A program made the position numbers and the translations under genes. A DNA stretch of 64,000 bases from an uncultured Mycoplasma sp. (GTDB lineage: Bacteria > Bacillota_I > Bacilli_A > Mycoplasmatales > Metamycoplasmataceae): NCBI GenBank assembly GCA_947039955.1, contig CAMRAC010000002.1, positions 114,083 through 178,082 of the forward strand, read 5' to 3'. Positions 1-11,812 of this stretch are shown here, piece by piece. Under the pieces are notes generated by a model that was not told where the DNA came from, searched no databases, and saw only the letters and a list, made by a program, of their open reading frames with translations. Each line of letters starts with the position of its first letter. The stretch's first letter is position 1.

Positions 1-179
1 TTGTTATTGAACATAATCTTGATATAATAAAATCTAGTGATTATATTATAGACCTTGGTCCGGGCGGCGGAAACAAGGGCGGAAGCATAATTGTTTCTGG
101 TACTCCGGAACAAGTTATTAATAATAAACATTCATTAACGGCTAAATATTTGAAAGAGGTAATGGAAAATGGAAAATAA
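1..179 (+). CDS. uvrA: UvrA excinuclease subunit A, C-terminal end (partial)
   Basis: Frame 3 is open from the window edge to the TAA at 177-179 and gives about 58 residues. It begins [20 protein letters not shown], followed by a GGxxGG segment and a GTPEQV motif. This is the H-loop and C-terminal end of the second ATPase domain of UvrA, the damage-recognition ATPase of nucleotide excision repair. The 5' part lies outside the window. The last 11 nt overlap the start of hprK, which suggests translational coupling. Confidence 0.93.
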   Translation, partial: VIEHNLDIIKSSDYIIDLGPGGGNKGGSIIVSGTPEQVINNKHSLTAKYLKEVMENGK

Positions 180-1119
180 AGAAATATTAACAAAAATAAA
201 TGTTCTTGAATTATGTCAAGAAAATAAATTCAATGTTATTAATCAGGAGTCAATCAAAACTTGATCTAATATTGAAAGACCAGCTATTAATAGAGCCGGT
301 TTAGAATTAAGGGGTTATTTTTATAAAGAAAAATCTATTTCTAAAAATATTATTGGTTGAGGTACTAGTGAATCTAATTGAATGTTATCAATTTCAAGTG
401 AAGAAAGAGAAAATGCTTTAGATACTTTAATTTGTAAAAAACCACCTTTAATAATTTGTTCTTCTGGAGTAAGTGAAGAAAATAAAAAAGTAGTTATTGA
501 GATTGCAACAAAGCATGAAGTACCAGTTGTTTTATTGGATATTCCACTATCTTCTTTAACAACAACAATTGGAGTTTATTTGGCAGAAAAATTTGCTCAA
601 ACAGAATTCGTTCATGGTTCTCTAATTATTATTAATGGTGTTGGAGTTATGATTATCGGAGCGAGTGGAGTTGGAAAATCAGAAGTAATTCTTGAATTAA
701 TTGAAAAAGAGCACATCTTTGTTTCTGATGATGCTATTTTTATTAAAAGAATTGGAAATAACTTTATCGGTTATTCTCCAGAAATAACTAAAGATATTCT
801 TGAAGCAAGAGGTTTAGGGTTGCTAGACATTAGAACAATTTATGGAGATAGATCTATAAGAACGAAAACAAACATTGATTTAGTTGTTGAATTAATCCAA
901 TCAAAAGACATAGTTGACTTTGATAGAATTGGTAATAAAAATTTATCATATTCTATTTTAGGTGGTAAAATTAGTAAAATGAATATACCTGTTAAGGCGG
1001 GTAGAAGTGCTTCTTCATTGGTTGTTGTTGCTGCCAATTTATTAATTTCTAAACAAAGTGGAATTGATGCATTGAAAATCATAGAGGAAAGGAGTAGGGC
1101 GGATGCAAAACTTGAGTAG
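169..1119 (+). CDS. hprK: HPr kinase/phosphorylase
   Basis: 316 residues, the normal family length. HprK phosphorylates and dephosphorylates HPr on serine and so sets sugar-transport and catabolite control in Firmicutes and Mollicutes. A P-loop GASGVGKS lies at about residues 164-171, and the HprK signature around [10 protein letters not shown] at about 212-221. The start at 169 ([10 protein letters not shown]) overlaps uvrA by 11 nt. Two TGA-encoded tryptophans occur before residue 72, so a standard-code reading would truncate the N-terminus. lgt begins inside its last codons. PtsI (enzyme I) is encoded at 51649-53358, but HPr itself is not in the window. Confidence 0.96.
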
Positions 1120-2014
1120 AATTTCAGAAATTGGTTATGTTCAAGGTGTTTCTATGAACAGTCTTATTCCCTTATATCCTTTTTGTATCATTATTGGTAT
1201 GATACTTTCGATTGTTACAGTTGCTTATTTTTGACGAAAAGAAGGATATCCAATTGAGTTACTTCTAAAAATAATAATTATTACTATCCCTTCAGCTATT
1301 CTAGGAGCTAGATTGTTTTATATTTTTGAAAGATTGATTTATAATCCAAGTAATCCGTTCCCTGGTTCCGCATGATATGCAGTTTGAGAAGGTGGTTTAT
1401 CTATTCAAGGTGGAGTAGTTGTTCCAACAATTCTTAACCTTTTATTTGTAAGAAAGCATAAAGATGTTTTAGATATTAGAAAAGCTTTTGGAATGATTCT
1501 TCCTACAGTTCTGGTTGGACAAGCAATTGGAAGATGAGGAAACTTTGCTAATCATGAAGTTTATGGAAGAATTGTACAAGAATGAGAAGTTTCTTGATTA
1601 GGTCCGTTTATTTCTTCACATATGTTAATCGCAGCAGAAGCTGGTGGAACTCCTGAATTTAGAGCTCCATTGTTCTTGTATGAATCAATAGCATCGCTTG
1701 TTGGTTATGTGTTAATTGTTTGAGTTGTTCTAAACCTAGGATTAACTAAACCAGGAACTCCAGGAGCTTTATATTTAATTTGATATGGTCTAACAAGAGT
1801 TTCAATGGAACCATTGCGTGAAGAATCTTATGCTTACTACACTATACTTTCTGTTTTATCTATTGTTTTAGGTGCGTTATTAGTCGTTTACTTCTATAAA
1901 AAATCATTCAAACTTTACAACATTGAAATTATGGGTAAATCAAAAAGATACATACTAAAAACACAACAAAAAGTGCAATTAGTAGCAGTTCAAAAGAAGT
2001 GAATCAATGAGTAA
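1103..2014 (+). CDS. lgt: Prolipoprotein diacylglyceryl transferase
   Basis: 303 residues. Lgt transfers diacylglycerol from phosphatidylglycerol to the lipobox cysteine of prolipoproteins in the membrane. Several hydrophobic segments are visible, and the Lgt signature GRWGNFANHE lies at about residues 143-152. Eight or more tryptophans are TGA codons. The start overlaps hprK by 17 nt and the stop overlaps trxB by 8 nt, so hprK-lgt-trxB looks like one transcript. Its substrates probably include the lipoproteins at 33541 and 42329. The basic C-terminal extension after the last membrane segment is typical of Mollicutes Lgt. Confidence 0.95.
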
Positions 2015-2930
2015 TAATTCAGAAGTTTATGATTTAATAATCATTGGGGCAGGCCCTGGAGGATTAAATTGTTCTCTTTATGCTGCTAGAGCAAATTTGA
2101 AAGTTTTAGTAATTGAAAAAGGTGCGCCTGGTGGTAAAATGACATCTACTTTTAAAATTGAAAATTGAATTGGTGATGAAAATATCGTTGGAGCCAAGTT
2201 AGCTTTAAGGATGTTAAAACACACAAAAGAAGCCGGCGTAGAGCACAAATATGGTAATGTTGTGAAGATTGAATCAATTTCTAACTTTGAAAAAGAAATT
2301 ATTTTAGAGAATAAGACCGTTTTAAAGTCCAAAGCGGTTGTTATCGCTACTGGGATGATGAATAGAATTCCTGAAGACATCGAGGGCATTAGAGAGTACG
2401 AAAATAAAGGTGTCTCTTATTGTGTTATTTGTGACGGTCCCTTTAACAAAGGTAAACCAGCTGCAATTATCGGTGGAGGTAATAGTGCTGTTGAAGAAGC
2501 GATTTTTTTATCTTCATTAGCTAGTGAAGTTAATATTTTTGTAAAAGACGATAAATCAATTGCTGAAAAAGTAATTATTGATTCTGCAAATAAAATTGAA
2601 AACATTAAATTTCACTATAACGCTTCTGTTTTAAAACTAGAAGGAACTCCGAATTTAGAACAAATTAAAATTAATTTGAACGGCAAAGAAATTGATATGA
2701 AAATAAACGCCTTATTTCCTTATATAGGATTCTTGCCGGTAGCTTCTTTTGCATCTCATCTTGACATCTTTAATGATCAAGGTTTTATAATTACTAATGA
2801 AGATATGGAAACCAAGGAAAAAGGTGTATATGCCATTGGTGATATTAGAGAAAAAAACATCAGACAAATAATTACTGCGGCCTCAGATGGTTCAATAGCA
2901 GGTAAAGTAATAGGAAATAAAATTAAATAA
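2007..2930 (+). CDS. trxB: Thioredoxin reductase
   Basis: 307 residues, the usual TrxB size. It reduces thioredoxin with NADPH through FAD. The FAD-binding GAGPGG is at residues 14-19, the redox-active CVIC at about 139-142 followed by DG, the NADPH-binding GGGNSA at about 156-161, and the C-terminal FAD motif YAIGDI is present. The active-site dipeptide is VI rather than the common AT or AV. The start ATG overlaps the end of lgt by 8 nt. Confidence 0.95.
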
Positions 2931-3029
2931 AATTCATGTTAATAATGAATTTTAATTTATAATTAGAAGATATTTATTAACACTATGCTCAACAGCAAAA
3001 TGATGATGACGTATAAAAGGATGGACAAT

Positions 3030-4151
3030 ATGTTTAACAAAAAAGAAGTAAAAAATGTCAAAAAAGATTACGTTGCGAATACGGTAATTATATATTTTTC
3101 GGATACTGAATTAGGTAATTTTGAATCTATTCATAAATCAATTAGAGCTAATACTAAGTTTTTCAAAATTGGAATGGAAAAAAGTTACTTACCCGCAAGA
3201 GATGAAAAGAATAAATTTGAAGAAACATTTTTATCATGGGCTTCACCAAAGTTAGATGAAAAAATTCTTCCTGCTCCAACATTTTTTCAAAATAATATTG
3301 AAAAAATTAAAGACATTTTATCTAATGCAGATTTAGCAATCATTTTGTACAAGTCTCAAGATTCAGCTATGCTTTCATATGTTATTGAATTAGCGTATAT
3401 ATTGAATCGTTATGATGTATTTTCTTTCCACTGTGTAGTTGAAAACTTTATTACTTCTAATTCAGAAGATAAAATTTATAATAGATTGAAAAAAGAAGCG
3501 TTGAAATTCTCTCAACCTTTTATTCCAATTGCTGAATCAACAATCATTGAAGCTTATGAAGAAGCGAGTTTAGTTAATAGGAAACACTTTATCTCAAGAT
3601 TTGTATTAGACTTGATAGAATCATTTGTTGTGCCATTTGTGGAACCTGATTTAAATCCAAATCACTTCTCGTTAATTAAATCTTTATTTTATGCTGACAA
3701 AAAGAATTTTGCAAACAACATTATTCCAACTATTGGAATTTCAAGTTCGAAAATAGATTGATTAGATCTATCGATTGTTCAAGCTCTATCTAACCCAATT
3801 TTCCATGGTTCATTCGAAGCTTCAAAAACATTCATAGTTACAATTAAAACTCCTTACATCACTAAGAAAATGATTGAAAGAATTAAATACATTTTAACTT
3901 CAATTATTGGTGAAGATAAAGAATTTATCATTTGTAAATATATTGGTGAATTTGATATTGATGTATATAGTCAAATTACTATTCTAGCTTTAAATGTTGA
4001 TAAATCAAAAATGATTTTAGAATCTGAAGACATTGAATCACATATTAAAAATATATTATCTCAAGTTCAGGAGTCTAAAAAATTATTCCGTGATGAATTA
4101 ACAAGAACATTAATCTTGGAAAATCCTCAAGAAAAAATTAAACAAAATTAA
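3030..4151 (+). CDS. FtsZ/tubulin-like protein lacking the GTP-binding loop
   Basis: 373 residues from the ATG at 3030, chosen because AAAAGG lies 9 nt upstream; in-frame ATGs at 2985 and 3021 are alternatives. One TGA tryptophan occurs at 3759-3761. By eye the layout follows FtsZ. A segment NADLAIILY sits where FtsZ has GADMVFVTA, and a C-terminal domain has an LSNPIFHGSFEASK segment matching the FtsZ region AISSPLLEASIDGAK. A closing strand TILALNVD resembles the FtsZ VTVIAAGFD. However, the tubulin signature GGGTGTG is replaced by a segment reading KSQDSAML. It could be a non-GTPase FtsZ paralogue or an unrelated protein with the same fold. It follows trxB and ends at a terminator. Confidence 0.55.
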
Positions 4152-4163
4152 TTGAATAATATT

Positions 4164-4190
4164 AATCTCTAATTAAAGAGATTTTTTTAT
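4164..4190. terminator. Terminator between the FtsZ-like gene and topA
   Basis: An inverted repeat AATCTCT / AGAGATT (4164-4170 and 4177-4183) with a 6-nt loop is followed by a run of T. It ends the + strand trxB-FtsZ-like transcript just before the convergent topA stop. Confidence 0.75.
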
Positions 4191-4243
4191 GCAATATTTT
4201 AAGAAACTAGCAAAACTTAATTATTTTTATTTTGTAAAATATA

Positions 4244-6073
4244 CTATGATATTTTTTTCAAGAAAGCAAATCTCTTTTTAGCTTTAGGATTTTTAGTGAA
4301 CTTACATTCAGGGAAGTTATTACATCCTATAAACTCTTCACCTTTTCTAGAATTTTTATAGATTAATTGACCTTTATCTTCAGGACAAATTTCTCCAACT
4401 AGTTTTGGTATTAAAATAGTTTTCTCTAAAGTTAACTCTGCACTTTTATAAGATTCATTAAATCTATTTCAGAATTGTTCCATTGTAAACTTATAATCAA
4501 TTTTACCTTCTGCTATTAAATCAAGGTCAGCTTCAACACGAGCAGTGTACCCTTCGGTAATTTCATTTGGGAAACCATCAATTAACTTGATAATAACTTG
4601 TTCTCCAAATTCGGTAGCCCTTAAAGCCTTACCTTCTTTTTCTACAAATTGACGATCTACTATCTTGCTAATTGTTGCAGCAAAAGTAGACGGTCTACCA
4701 ACTTTAATTTCATCTAGTTTTTGAATTAAAGATCCATCATTATATCTTGCAGGTGGTTTTGTTTCATTTGCAATGTTGATGTATTCTTTAACATCAATCA
4801 TTTGACCTTTTTCATATTTAGGTAATTCTTTTGAATTTTCATACCCTTTAAGCCTTAGATATCCATCAAAAATAACCTTTGAAGAAGATAGTTTAAACAT
4901 GTGTCCACTATTTTGAAGGTTGTACCTTAAAATCTCTCTCTTGGGAACGGTCATTATCGCTTGCATTGTTGTATAGTAGATTAATGAGTATATTTTGTTC
5001 TCAGAAGACGATAGAGAATACTTAGCGCTTGCTTTTTGGGGTGTTAAACCAATATCGGTAGGTCTAATTGCTTCGTGGGCATCTTGATCCCCTGCAATAC
5101 CTTTAATAGTTTTCGAAACATACTCTGGACCAAAAGTCTTTTCTATGTATGATTGAGCACCTAATAAGAATGGAAGAGATAATCTTGTTGAATCTGTACG
5201 AGGATAAGAAATAAGACCTCCGTCTCCAAACCCTTCATATAGTCTTTGTAAAGCTGATTGAGTAGCTTTTGATGACATATCTGCTTTTCTATATAGAATA
5301 GCTTGTTTTAAAGGTGTAATGCTTGCGTCATTTTTTACTGTTGTAGTAATTTCTATCACTTCCAAAGGACCCTTTAGAGAATTATAAATTTCTTCAATAT
5401 TTTCAGGGATAATTCATTTTTTATCCATATCTTTATTTTCAGGATTAAAATAAGAAGCGGTAATTTCTTCATTAATAACAGCGTCAATTAAATGGTATTT
5501 AAAAGGAATGAATGCTTTTATTTCATTTTCACGATCAACAACTAATTTAAGTGCTATTGATTGCACTCTACCTGCAGTGGGTGAAATTGGATAATTAGAT
5601 AGTTTTGTTTTAATTAAGTTTGTTAGTTTAAATCCAATAATTCTATCAAGCATTCTTCTGGCTTTTTGAGCTTTAACTAAATCTTCATCAATAACAGTTG
5701 GATTTGCAATGGCATTTAAAACAGCCTCTTTAGTAATCTCGTTATATCTAATTCTTTTATATTTATCTTTAATATCTAAAAATTCAACTAAGTTATCACC
5801 AATAGCTTCACCTTCACGATCTAAATCGGTTGCTATATAAACAATCTTTGCTTTTTTAGCGTGTTTTTTAAGTCTTTCAACAACATCTTTTTTTGTTGGT
5901 TCAATTAAATATTTAGGTTCTCAATTTTCAAAATCAATTCCCAATCTTCCTTCGCCTGAAGTTGACATTTTAACAATATGTCCGACAGAAGCTAAAACTT
6001 CATAGTCATCTCCAAGATATTTCTTAATTGTCTTTTCTTTATTGGGTGACTCCACGATAACTAAATAATTCAT
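4244..6073 (-). CDS. topA: DNA topoisomerase I
   Basis: 609 residues. Type IA topoisomerase that relaxes negative supercoils. The N-terminal TOPRIM domain begins [16 protein letters not shown] and contains [12 protein letters not shown]. The catalytic tyrosine is in [11 protein letters not shown] at about residue 290. The C-terminus holds one zinc-ribbon-like unit beginning ICPEDKG and continuing GCNNFPEC, where the second cysteine of the usual CPxC pair is missing. The protein is shorter than typical Firmicutes TopA because other zinc ribbons are absent. The start has no Shine-Dalgarno sequence but has a -10 box 7 nt upstream. Confidence 0.95.
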
Positions 6074-6080
6074 ATTAATA

Positions 6081-6086
6081 AATATA
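6081..6086 (-). promoter_or_regulatory. Putative -10 box for leaderless topA mRNA
   Basis: On the minus strand TGG-TATATT (an extended -10 form) is followed by 7 nt and then the topA ATG. There is no ribosome-binding site, so the transcript may begin at or next to the start codon. Confidence 0.4.
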
Positions 6087-6116
6087 CCATAAAAAAATAT
6101 ATAAAGAAAGCAAAGA

Positions 6117-6854
6117 TTATTCTAAAATTGATAAATCGACATTATGGAAGACATCTTGAATATCTTCGTTATCTTCAAATCTTTCAAGTGTTGCCACGAA
6201 TTGTTCTGTGTCTTCTTTTGAAAGTTTAATTTTTTCATGAGAAATATATGATACTTCAGCTGTATCAAAATTTTCAACTCCATTACTTTCCAAAGCTTCT
6301 TTTACAACATTTAAATTATTTGGTTCTGTATACACCGTTAGGTATCCATCTTCAGTTTCAACATCAGAAGCGCCCGCATCAATTGCGATCATTGTTAAAT
6401 CATCTTCATTTTTGTCAACAAGGTCTAATTCTAAAATTCCATTTCTTTCAAAGTTATAAGGAATCGATCCCGCTTTTCCAATTGAACCATTTGCTTTCTT
6501 GAATAGAAATTGTACTTCAGAAGATACACGGTTATAATTATCTGATAAACATATAACTAACAAAATAATCCCATGCCTTAAATTTCCAGAATATATTATT
6601 TCTTTAAAGTTAGCTCCAGCTGATCCTGTACCAGATCCTTTTTCAATAGCCTTTTCAATATTTGCTTTTGGCATTGATTTTGCTTTGGCTTTATTAACTG
6701 CCAATCTTAGAGATGAATTTGAATTAATGTCAGGTCCACCTAATGCAGCTGCAACCATTATTTCTTTTGAAAATTTAGCAAATATTTTAGATCTCATCGC
6801 ATCTTGTGCTCCCTTACGATGTTTGATGTTCGATCATTTTGAATGTCCTGCCAT
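6117..6854 (-). CDS. yebC: YebC/PmpR family protein
   Basis: 245 residues beginning [19 protein letters not shown], the hallmark N-terminus of the YebC/TACO1 family. The first tryptophan (HSKW) is a TGA codon. Family members have been linked to transcription control and, more recently, to translation of difficult sequences; which applies here cannot be told. A Shine-Dalgarno AGGGGA precedes the ATG. It sits between topA and ligA on the same strand, with a gap of about 50 nt to ligA. Confidence 0.95.
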
Positions 6855-6907
6855 TTTATTCCCCTGCTTAATGTTATTTTTTTGATTAATTAAAATTTTA
6901 ACACTTT

Positions 6908-8884
6908 TTAGACTTGTTTAATTAATTCTATCAATGCTTCCTCAAAAATCACTTCAACTCCTAGTTTATCTGCCTTTGTTTTTTTGCTTCCAAAATCACT
7001 TCCACATATTAAATAATTTGTTTTACTTGATATTGAAGACATGACTTGACCACCATTATCTTCAACAATTTGTTTCACTTTATCTCTATTGATATTAAAC
7101 TTTCCTGTAATGACAAAAGATTTGTTGGCAAAAAAACCTTCACTTGAAATGGTTTTTGTTTTTTCTTCTGGATTAATTCCTAGAGAAATCATTTGTTGAA
7201 TATCTTTGATGTTTTCTTGATCTGATTGAAAATTAATTAATGAACTTATAGTTATTGGTCCAATATCTTTTAGGTGCTCTAATGTTGAAAAATCAAAGTC
7301 TATAAAGTTAGATAGTTTTTTAATCTTTGATGAAATCAATTTACAATTACGATCTCCTAAGTGATTAATACCAATTGCAAATAAAGTTGAATTCAAACCA
7401 TTTTGTTTAGAATTTTCAATAGCCAACAAAAGGTTATTCAAAGACTTTTCTCCAATTCTATCTATAAGTTTTATTTGATCAACCTTATATTTTAAAGAAT
7501 AAATATCCGGATACCTTTTAATGATTTTTAATTCATGAAATTTTCTAATTCAAGATTCTCCAAGTCCAGAAATATCCATCCCTTTTCTTGAAGTGAAGTG
7601 TATTATTTTTCTAATACTTATTTCTGGACATGATGCGTTTAAACAAAATTGATCTGTTCCCAATTCATTATCAATCAACTTATCATTACAATAATTACAA
7701 GTTAAAATCTTTTCCACTTTTTCTAAATTGTTTTTCTTATCAAGAGCAAAAACTTTGGGTATTATTTCACCTGCTTTTTTAACTAGTACATCATCTCCAA
7801 CATTGATACCTAAGTTTTGAATATAGTTAAAATTATGTAAAGTAGCTGCAGAAACAATTGTGCCCTTTAATGCAACAGGTTCTAATTGAGCGTTATAAGT
7901 TACCATTCCAGTTCGCCCTATTGTGATTGTTATTCCAATCAATTTAGTAGAAACTAATTCATCACTAAACTTATATGCAATATTATATTTTGGAAACTTG
8001 GAAGTAAATCCTAATTTTTCATAATATGAAAAATTATTCAATTTAATAACAATTCCATCAGTTTCGAAATCCAAAGATTTACGATCTTTATCAAATTGAA
8101 AAATATACTCCATAATATCTTTGATATTATCTGACAATAAATTTGTTCCAATTGTTCTGAATCCTTCTTTCTTTAAAAAGGATAAAGAATCACTAAAACT
8201 TTTTATTTGGTGTAATTCTGGAGATACTATTTCATATACAAAACAAGAAAGATTTCTTTTCTTAACAATTTTATTATCCAATTGTCTAAGTGTTCCGCTG
8301 GCCATGTTTCTAGGGTTTGAAAATTTTCCATCAAGTTTATTTATCTTTTCAAAACTTGATTTGGTTATGAAAACTTCTCCCCTTATTTCAATTTCATTTT
8401 GATAATTAATTGATGAAGGAATATCTTTTATAACATCCAAAATATTATCGGTAACATCTTCTCCTACATATCCATCACCTCTAGTAATGGCCTTTATTAA
8501 TTTTCCATTTTTATATTGTAGAGCAATTGATAATCCATCTATTTTTGGCTCAACATAAAAAAATTCTTTTTCATCTAATGTTATTTTTAAAACGTTATTA
8601 ATAAATTTTTCAACATCTTCTTTTGTGTATGCCTTATCTAAAGATAACATTTTTTTGTTGTGTGTAATTTTGTTAAATTTATTAATAATATTTGATCCAA
8701 CTTTTTTTGTAGGAGAATCACTTCTTAAGTATTCAGGATATTTAATTTCTAATTTTGATAAGTTTCTTAAGGTTGCATCATAAATTTGATCACTAATAGT
8801 AGGTGCATCATTTTCAAAATATTCTTTATCTCATTTATTAATTTTCTCAATTAGTAAATCTATTTCTTTTTTTATTTCATTCAT
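6908..8884 (-). CDS. ligA: NAD-dependent DNA ligase
   Basis: 658 residues, near the family norm. It seals nicks in replication and repair with NAD as cofactor. SLDKAY in the adenylation domain and the nucleophile Lys114 in EPKIDGL are visible, with a four-cysteine zinc finger (CNYC then CLNASC) around residue 400. Helix-hairpin-helix repeats follow, then a C-terminal BRCT domain with NKSFVITGKF. The start lies 6 nt downstream of the ecfT stop, so it may be co-transcribed with the ECF transporter genes. Confidence 0.96.
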
Positions 8885-8890
8885 ATTATT

Positions 8891-9766
8891 TTAGTTCAAA
8901 CTTGTTGGCATATTTCGTCATCAATCAGGGATTGGAATAACTCCATGTAAAATTAAACTTATTGTAACAATTATTCCAACTAAAGATAAGAAAGATAAGA
9001 TTGCAAAAGTTGTTGTTTTTCATTGTCTATATGAAACCCTTTTAGCATATGGGTCATATCCTCTAGTTTCCATGGCATTTGATAAATCATCTGCTTTTGC
9101 AAATGCAGATACAAATAAAGGAATTATTAAAACAATAGTTGCTTTTACTTTTGTTCTTACATTACCATTTGAAAAATCAACACCACGAGAAGCTTGAGCT
9201 TTTAAAATTCTTCCAGCTTCATCTAATAATGTAGGAATGAAACGTAGTGCTATTGTTATTATTTGTATAAATATATTGACAGGAATTTTGATTAACTTTA
9301 AAGGTGTGAAATAAAATTCAAGAGCTTTAGTTAGTAAGACAGGTTTTGTTGTTAGTGTCAAAATAGTCATTACTAATAAAATAGAATATATTCTTAATGT
9401 AATGTTCAATGTATCAACAACAGTTTTTCAAGAAATTTGAATAGATCAAGATGGTTGGTCAACTCAAATTTTCATATCTCATTTTCACTCACTCTGTGGA
9501 GGTGCGTGATTAGTGAAAATATTGATTATGAATATGAAAATACCAATTCATAAAGGCGTTAACATCATACCAATTAATTTCAATGGTTTTTTAGTTGAGA
9601 TTATAAAAACGATCACCAAAGGTGTTAGTAGAATAAAAGAAGTAAAGAATGTTGAAGATAATAAAATTAAGAAAATAAAAGCTATTGAACCAAAAAGTTT
9701 AACTCTTGAGTCTAGTTGATGTATGACTGAATTTGAGTGGACATAACGTCCAATGTTTATCTTCAT
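8891..9766 (-). CDS. ecfT: ECF transporter transmembrane subunit EcfT
   Basis: 291 residues with about five to six hydrophobic segments. EcfT couples the two ATPases to exchangeable substrate-binding S subunits in group II ECF vitamin importers. The two coupling-helix motifs are visible as ASRG (in LKAQASRGVDF) and ETRGYDP near the C-terminus. Many tryptophans are TGA, particularly between residues 73 and 118. It follows ecfA2 by 33 nt. No S subunit is encoded in the window. Confidence 0.93.
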
Positions 9767-9799
9767 AGTTTCTCGCTTTCTTTCCTTCTTTTGTTAATT

Positions 9800-10651
9800 T
9801 TATTTATCCATATATTTGTTTATTTGTTCTGCAAGTTGGTCAATTGTTTTTACTTTTTCAATAGGAACACCCTTTTTTCTTAATTCATTTGCAAAAGCTA
9901 ATAATTTTGGAGGTTCTAAGGCTTTCTCTATTAAGAAGTCTGTGTCTTCTAATACATCTATCGTTGGACCGTCTTTTACTAATTTCCCATCACACAACAT
10001 TAATGTTCTATTTGTATATTCTAATACATTATCTAAATCATGTGTAACAATGATTATTGTTTTTCCATTTTCATGCATTTTTTTAAATAACTCTAAGATG
10101 TCTCTTGCACCTGCTGGATCAAGACCTGCAGTTGGTTCATCGAATACTAAGAAGTCGGGCTTCATAGCCATTATTCCAGCTAGAGCAACTCTTCTTTTTT
10201 GTCCACCTGATAGCTGGAAAGGAGATTTTGATAAGTAATCTAGTGGCAATCCAACTTCTACAATTATTTCTTTAGCTATTTCTATAGCCTTGTCCTTAGG
10301 TACTCCCATAGTCATTGGTCCGAATATAATATCTTTTTCAATTGTTTCTTCGAATAATTGATATTCAGCAAATTGAAAAACAATTCCAATTTTTTTTCTA
10401 ATATCTTTGATATTTTTAATTTTGCGTCAAGATTTTTTAATTATCTTATCATCAATAACAATCTCTCCACTAGTGGGGATTAGTAAAGCATTCAAATGCT
10501 CAATGAAAGTGGTTTTACCTGAACCAGTATGACCGATAACACCAATAAATTCCCCTTGATTTATTTCCGCAGAAATAGAATCAATTGCTTTAAATTTATC
10601 ATTCATACCAGAAAGGAATTCTTGGCTTATTTCTTTAATTATTATTTTCAT
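9800..10651 (-). CDS. ecfA2: ECF transporter ATPase EcfA2
   Basis: 283 residues. ABC ATPase of the energy-coupling factor module. Walker A GHTGSGKTT, Q-loop region IVFQFAEYQLF, signature LSGGQKRRVALAG, Walker B FLVFDEPTAGLD and H-loop IIVTHD are all present. The Q-loop region is characteristic of EcfA2. The start overlaps the 3' end of ecfA1 by 4 nt. Confidence 0.95.
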
Positions 10652-11439
10652 ATTTCACCTAATAATGTTTTTGAATTAAAAGTCGGTTTAATACCTTTTA
10701 TTTTAGAAGATAATTTGTATATAAAAGGAGAATCAATTTTAGCTATTTCAATAATTTCCTTATTTTTTAAAATAGTTTTCGGACTTCCTTCTGCTATAAG
10801 TTTACCTTTTGCAAAAACTAAAAGATGATCAGCTTGGATTGCTTCATCCATATCGTGAGTAATTGAGATCAATGTCTTACTTCTAGTTTCTTGAATCTCT
10901 TTGATTAATTTTAAAATTTCCGTTTTACCTTTAGGGTCTAACATTGAAGTTACTTCATCAAAAATTATGATTTCAGGATTAAGAGCTAAAACAGAAGCAA
11001 TGGCAACTTTTTGTTTTTGACCACCAGATAAAGTGTGCGGTTCTCTTTCTAGAAATTTACTCATTCCAACTTTTTCTGAATAAGTCAATATTCTTTCTTT
11101 TATTTCTTCTCTAGGCACACAATTGTTTTCCAATCCAAATGCAATATCATCTTCAACTGAAGAACCAATAAATTGATTATCAGGATTTTGAAAAATAATT
11201 CCAATTTTTTTTCTTATATCTTTTATTGAATTGATTCTCATTTTAATACCATCAATTATTATTTCACCTTCAGTTGGTTTGTAAAGTCCGACCAAAAGTT
11301 TAGATAATGTAGATTTTCCACTACCATTGTGACCAAGAATTGCAATGTATTTTCCTTTAGGCATAACTAAATTAATGCCGTCTAAAGCATTTTCTTTTGA
11401 TCCATCATATCTAAATTTAAGTTCTTTTATTTCAATCAT
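10648..11439 (-). CDS. ecfA1: ECF transporter ATPase EcfA1
   Basis: 263 residues. Partner ATPase of EcfA2. Walker A GHNGSGKST, Q-loop IIFQNPDNQFIG (the EcfA1 type), signature LSGGQKQKVAIAS, Walker B IIIFDEVTSMLDP and an H-loop SITHDMDE are present. First gene of ecfA1-ecfA2-ecfT-ligA. There is no Shine-Dalgarno before the ATG; TATAAT lies only 8 nt upstream. Confidence 0.95.
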   Translation of the reverse strand: MIEIKELKFRYDGSKENALDGINLVMPKGKYIAILGHNGSGKSTLSKLLVGLYKPTEGEIIIDGIKMRINSIKDIRKKIGIIFQNPDNQFIGSSVEDDIAFGLENNCVPREEIKERILTYSEKVGMSKFLEREPHTLSGGQKQKVAIASVLALNPEIIIFDEVTSMLDPKGKTEILKLIKEIQETRSKTLISITHDMDEAIQADHLLVFAKGKLIAEGSPKTILKNKEIIEIAKIDSPFIYKLSSKIKGIKPTFNSKTLLGEI

Positions 11440-11812
11440 AATTTTAAATTATATATTATTAATTTTTTTAACATTAAAATATATCATAACTTAAGAAGTA
11501 AGGAATAATTATTTTTAACTTTCATTAATCAATTTTATAAATTTATTTCACTTCAGTATATTTAAATAGATAAAAATAATTGACAATTTAATTAATTGGA
11601 ATAGTGAATGTTGTAGATATTCCGTTATGTTATTGAAGAACCTATTACCAATAATTAATCTAATAAGTGCTATAAAAAAGCATAAATTCTAATAATTTTC
11701 AAAAGAATATAACAAAGTAACAATGTATAAATAGAACTATTTTCTTCATTGGTTATATATTTATCGGGAGTAGTATATTTATTATTGATTCTTCGTTTTG
11801 GATAAAAATATA
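11440..11812. other. AT-rich intergenic region between ecfA1 and upp
   Basis: About 370 nt with no convincing gene on either strand. It holds the ecfA1 -10 box at its left edge. I see no clear intrinsic terminator for upp and no recognisable riboswitch fold by eye. Confidence 0.5.
11448..11453 (-). promoter_or_regulatory. Putative -10 box for leaderless ecfA1 mRNA
   Basis: TATAAT on the minus strand followed by 8 nt and then the ecfA1 ATG, with no ribosome-binding site. Confidence 0.45.

Noticed and set aside
8121..8402. A + strand open frame within ligA
   Set aside because: It lies wholly inside the well-supported ligA on the other strand and has no recognisable protein features.
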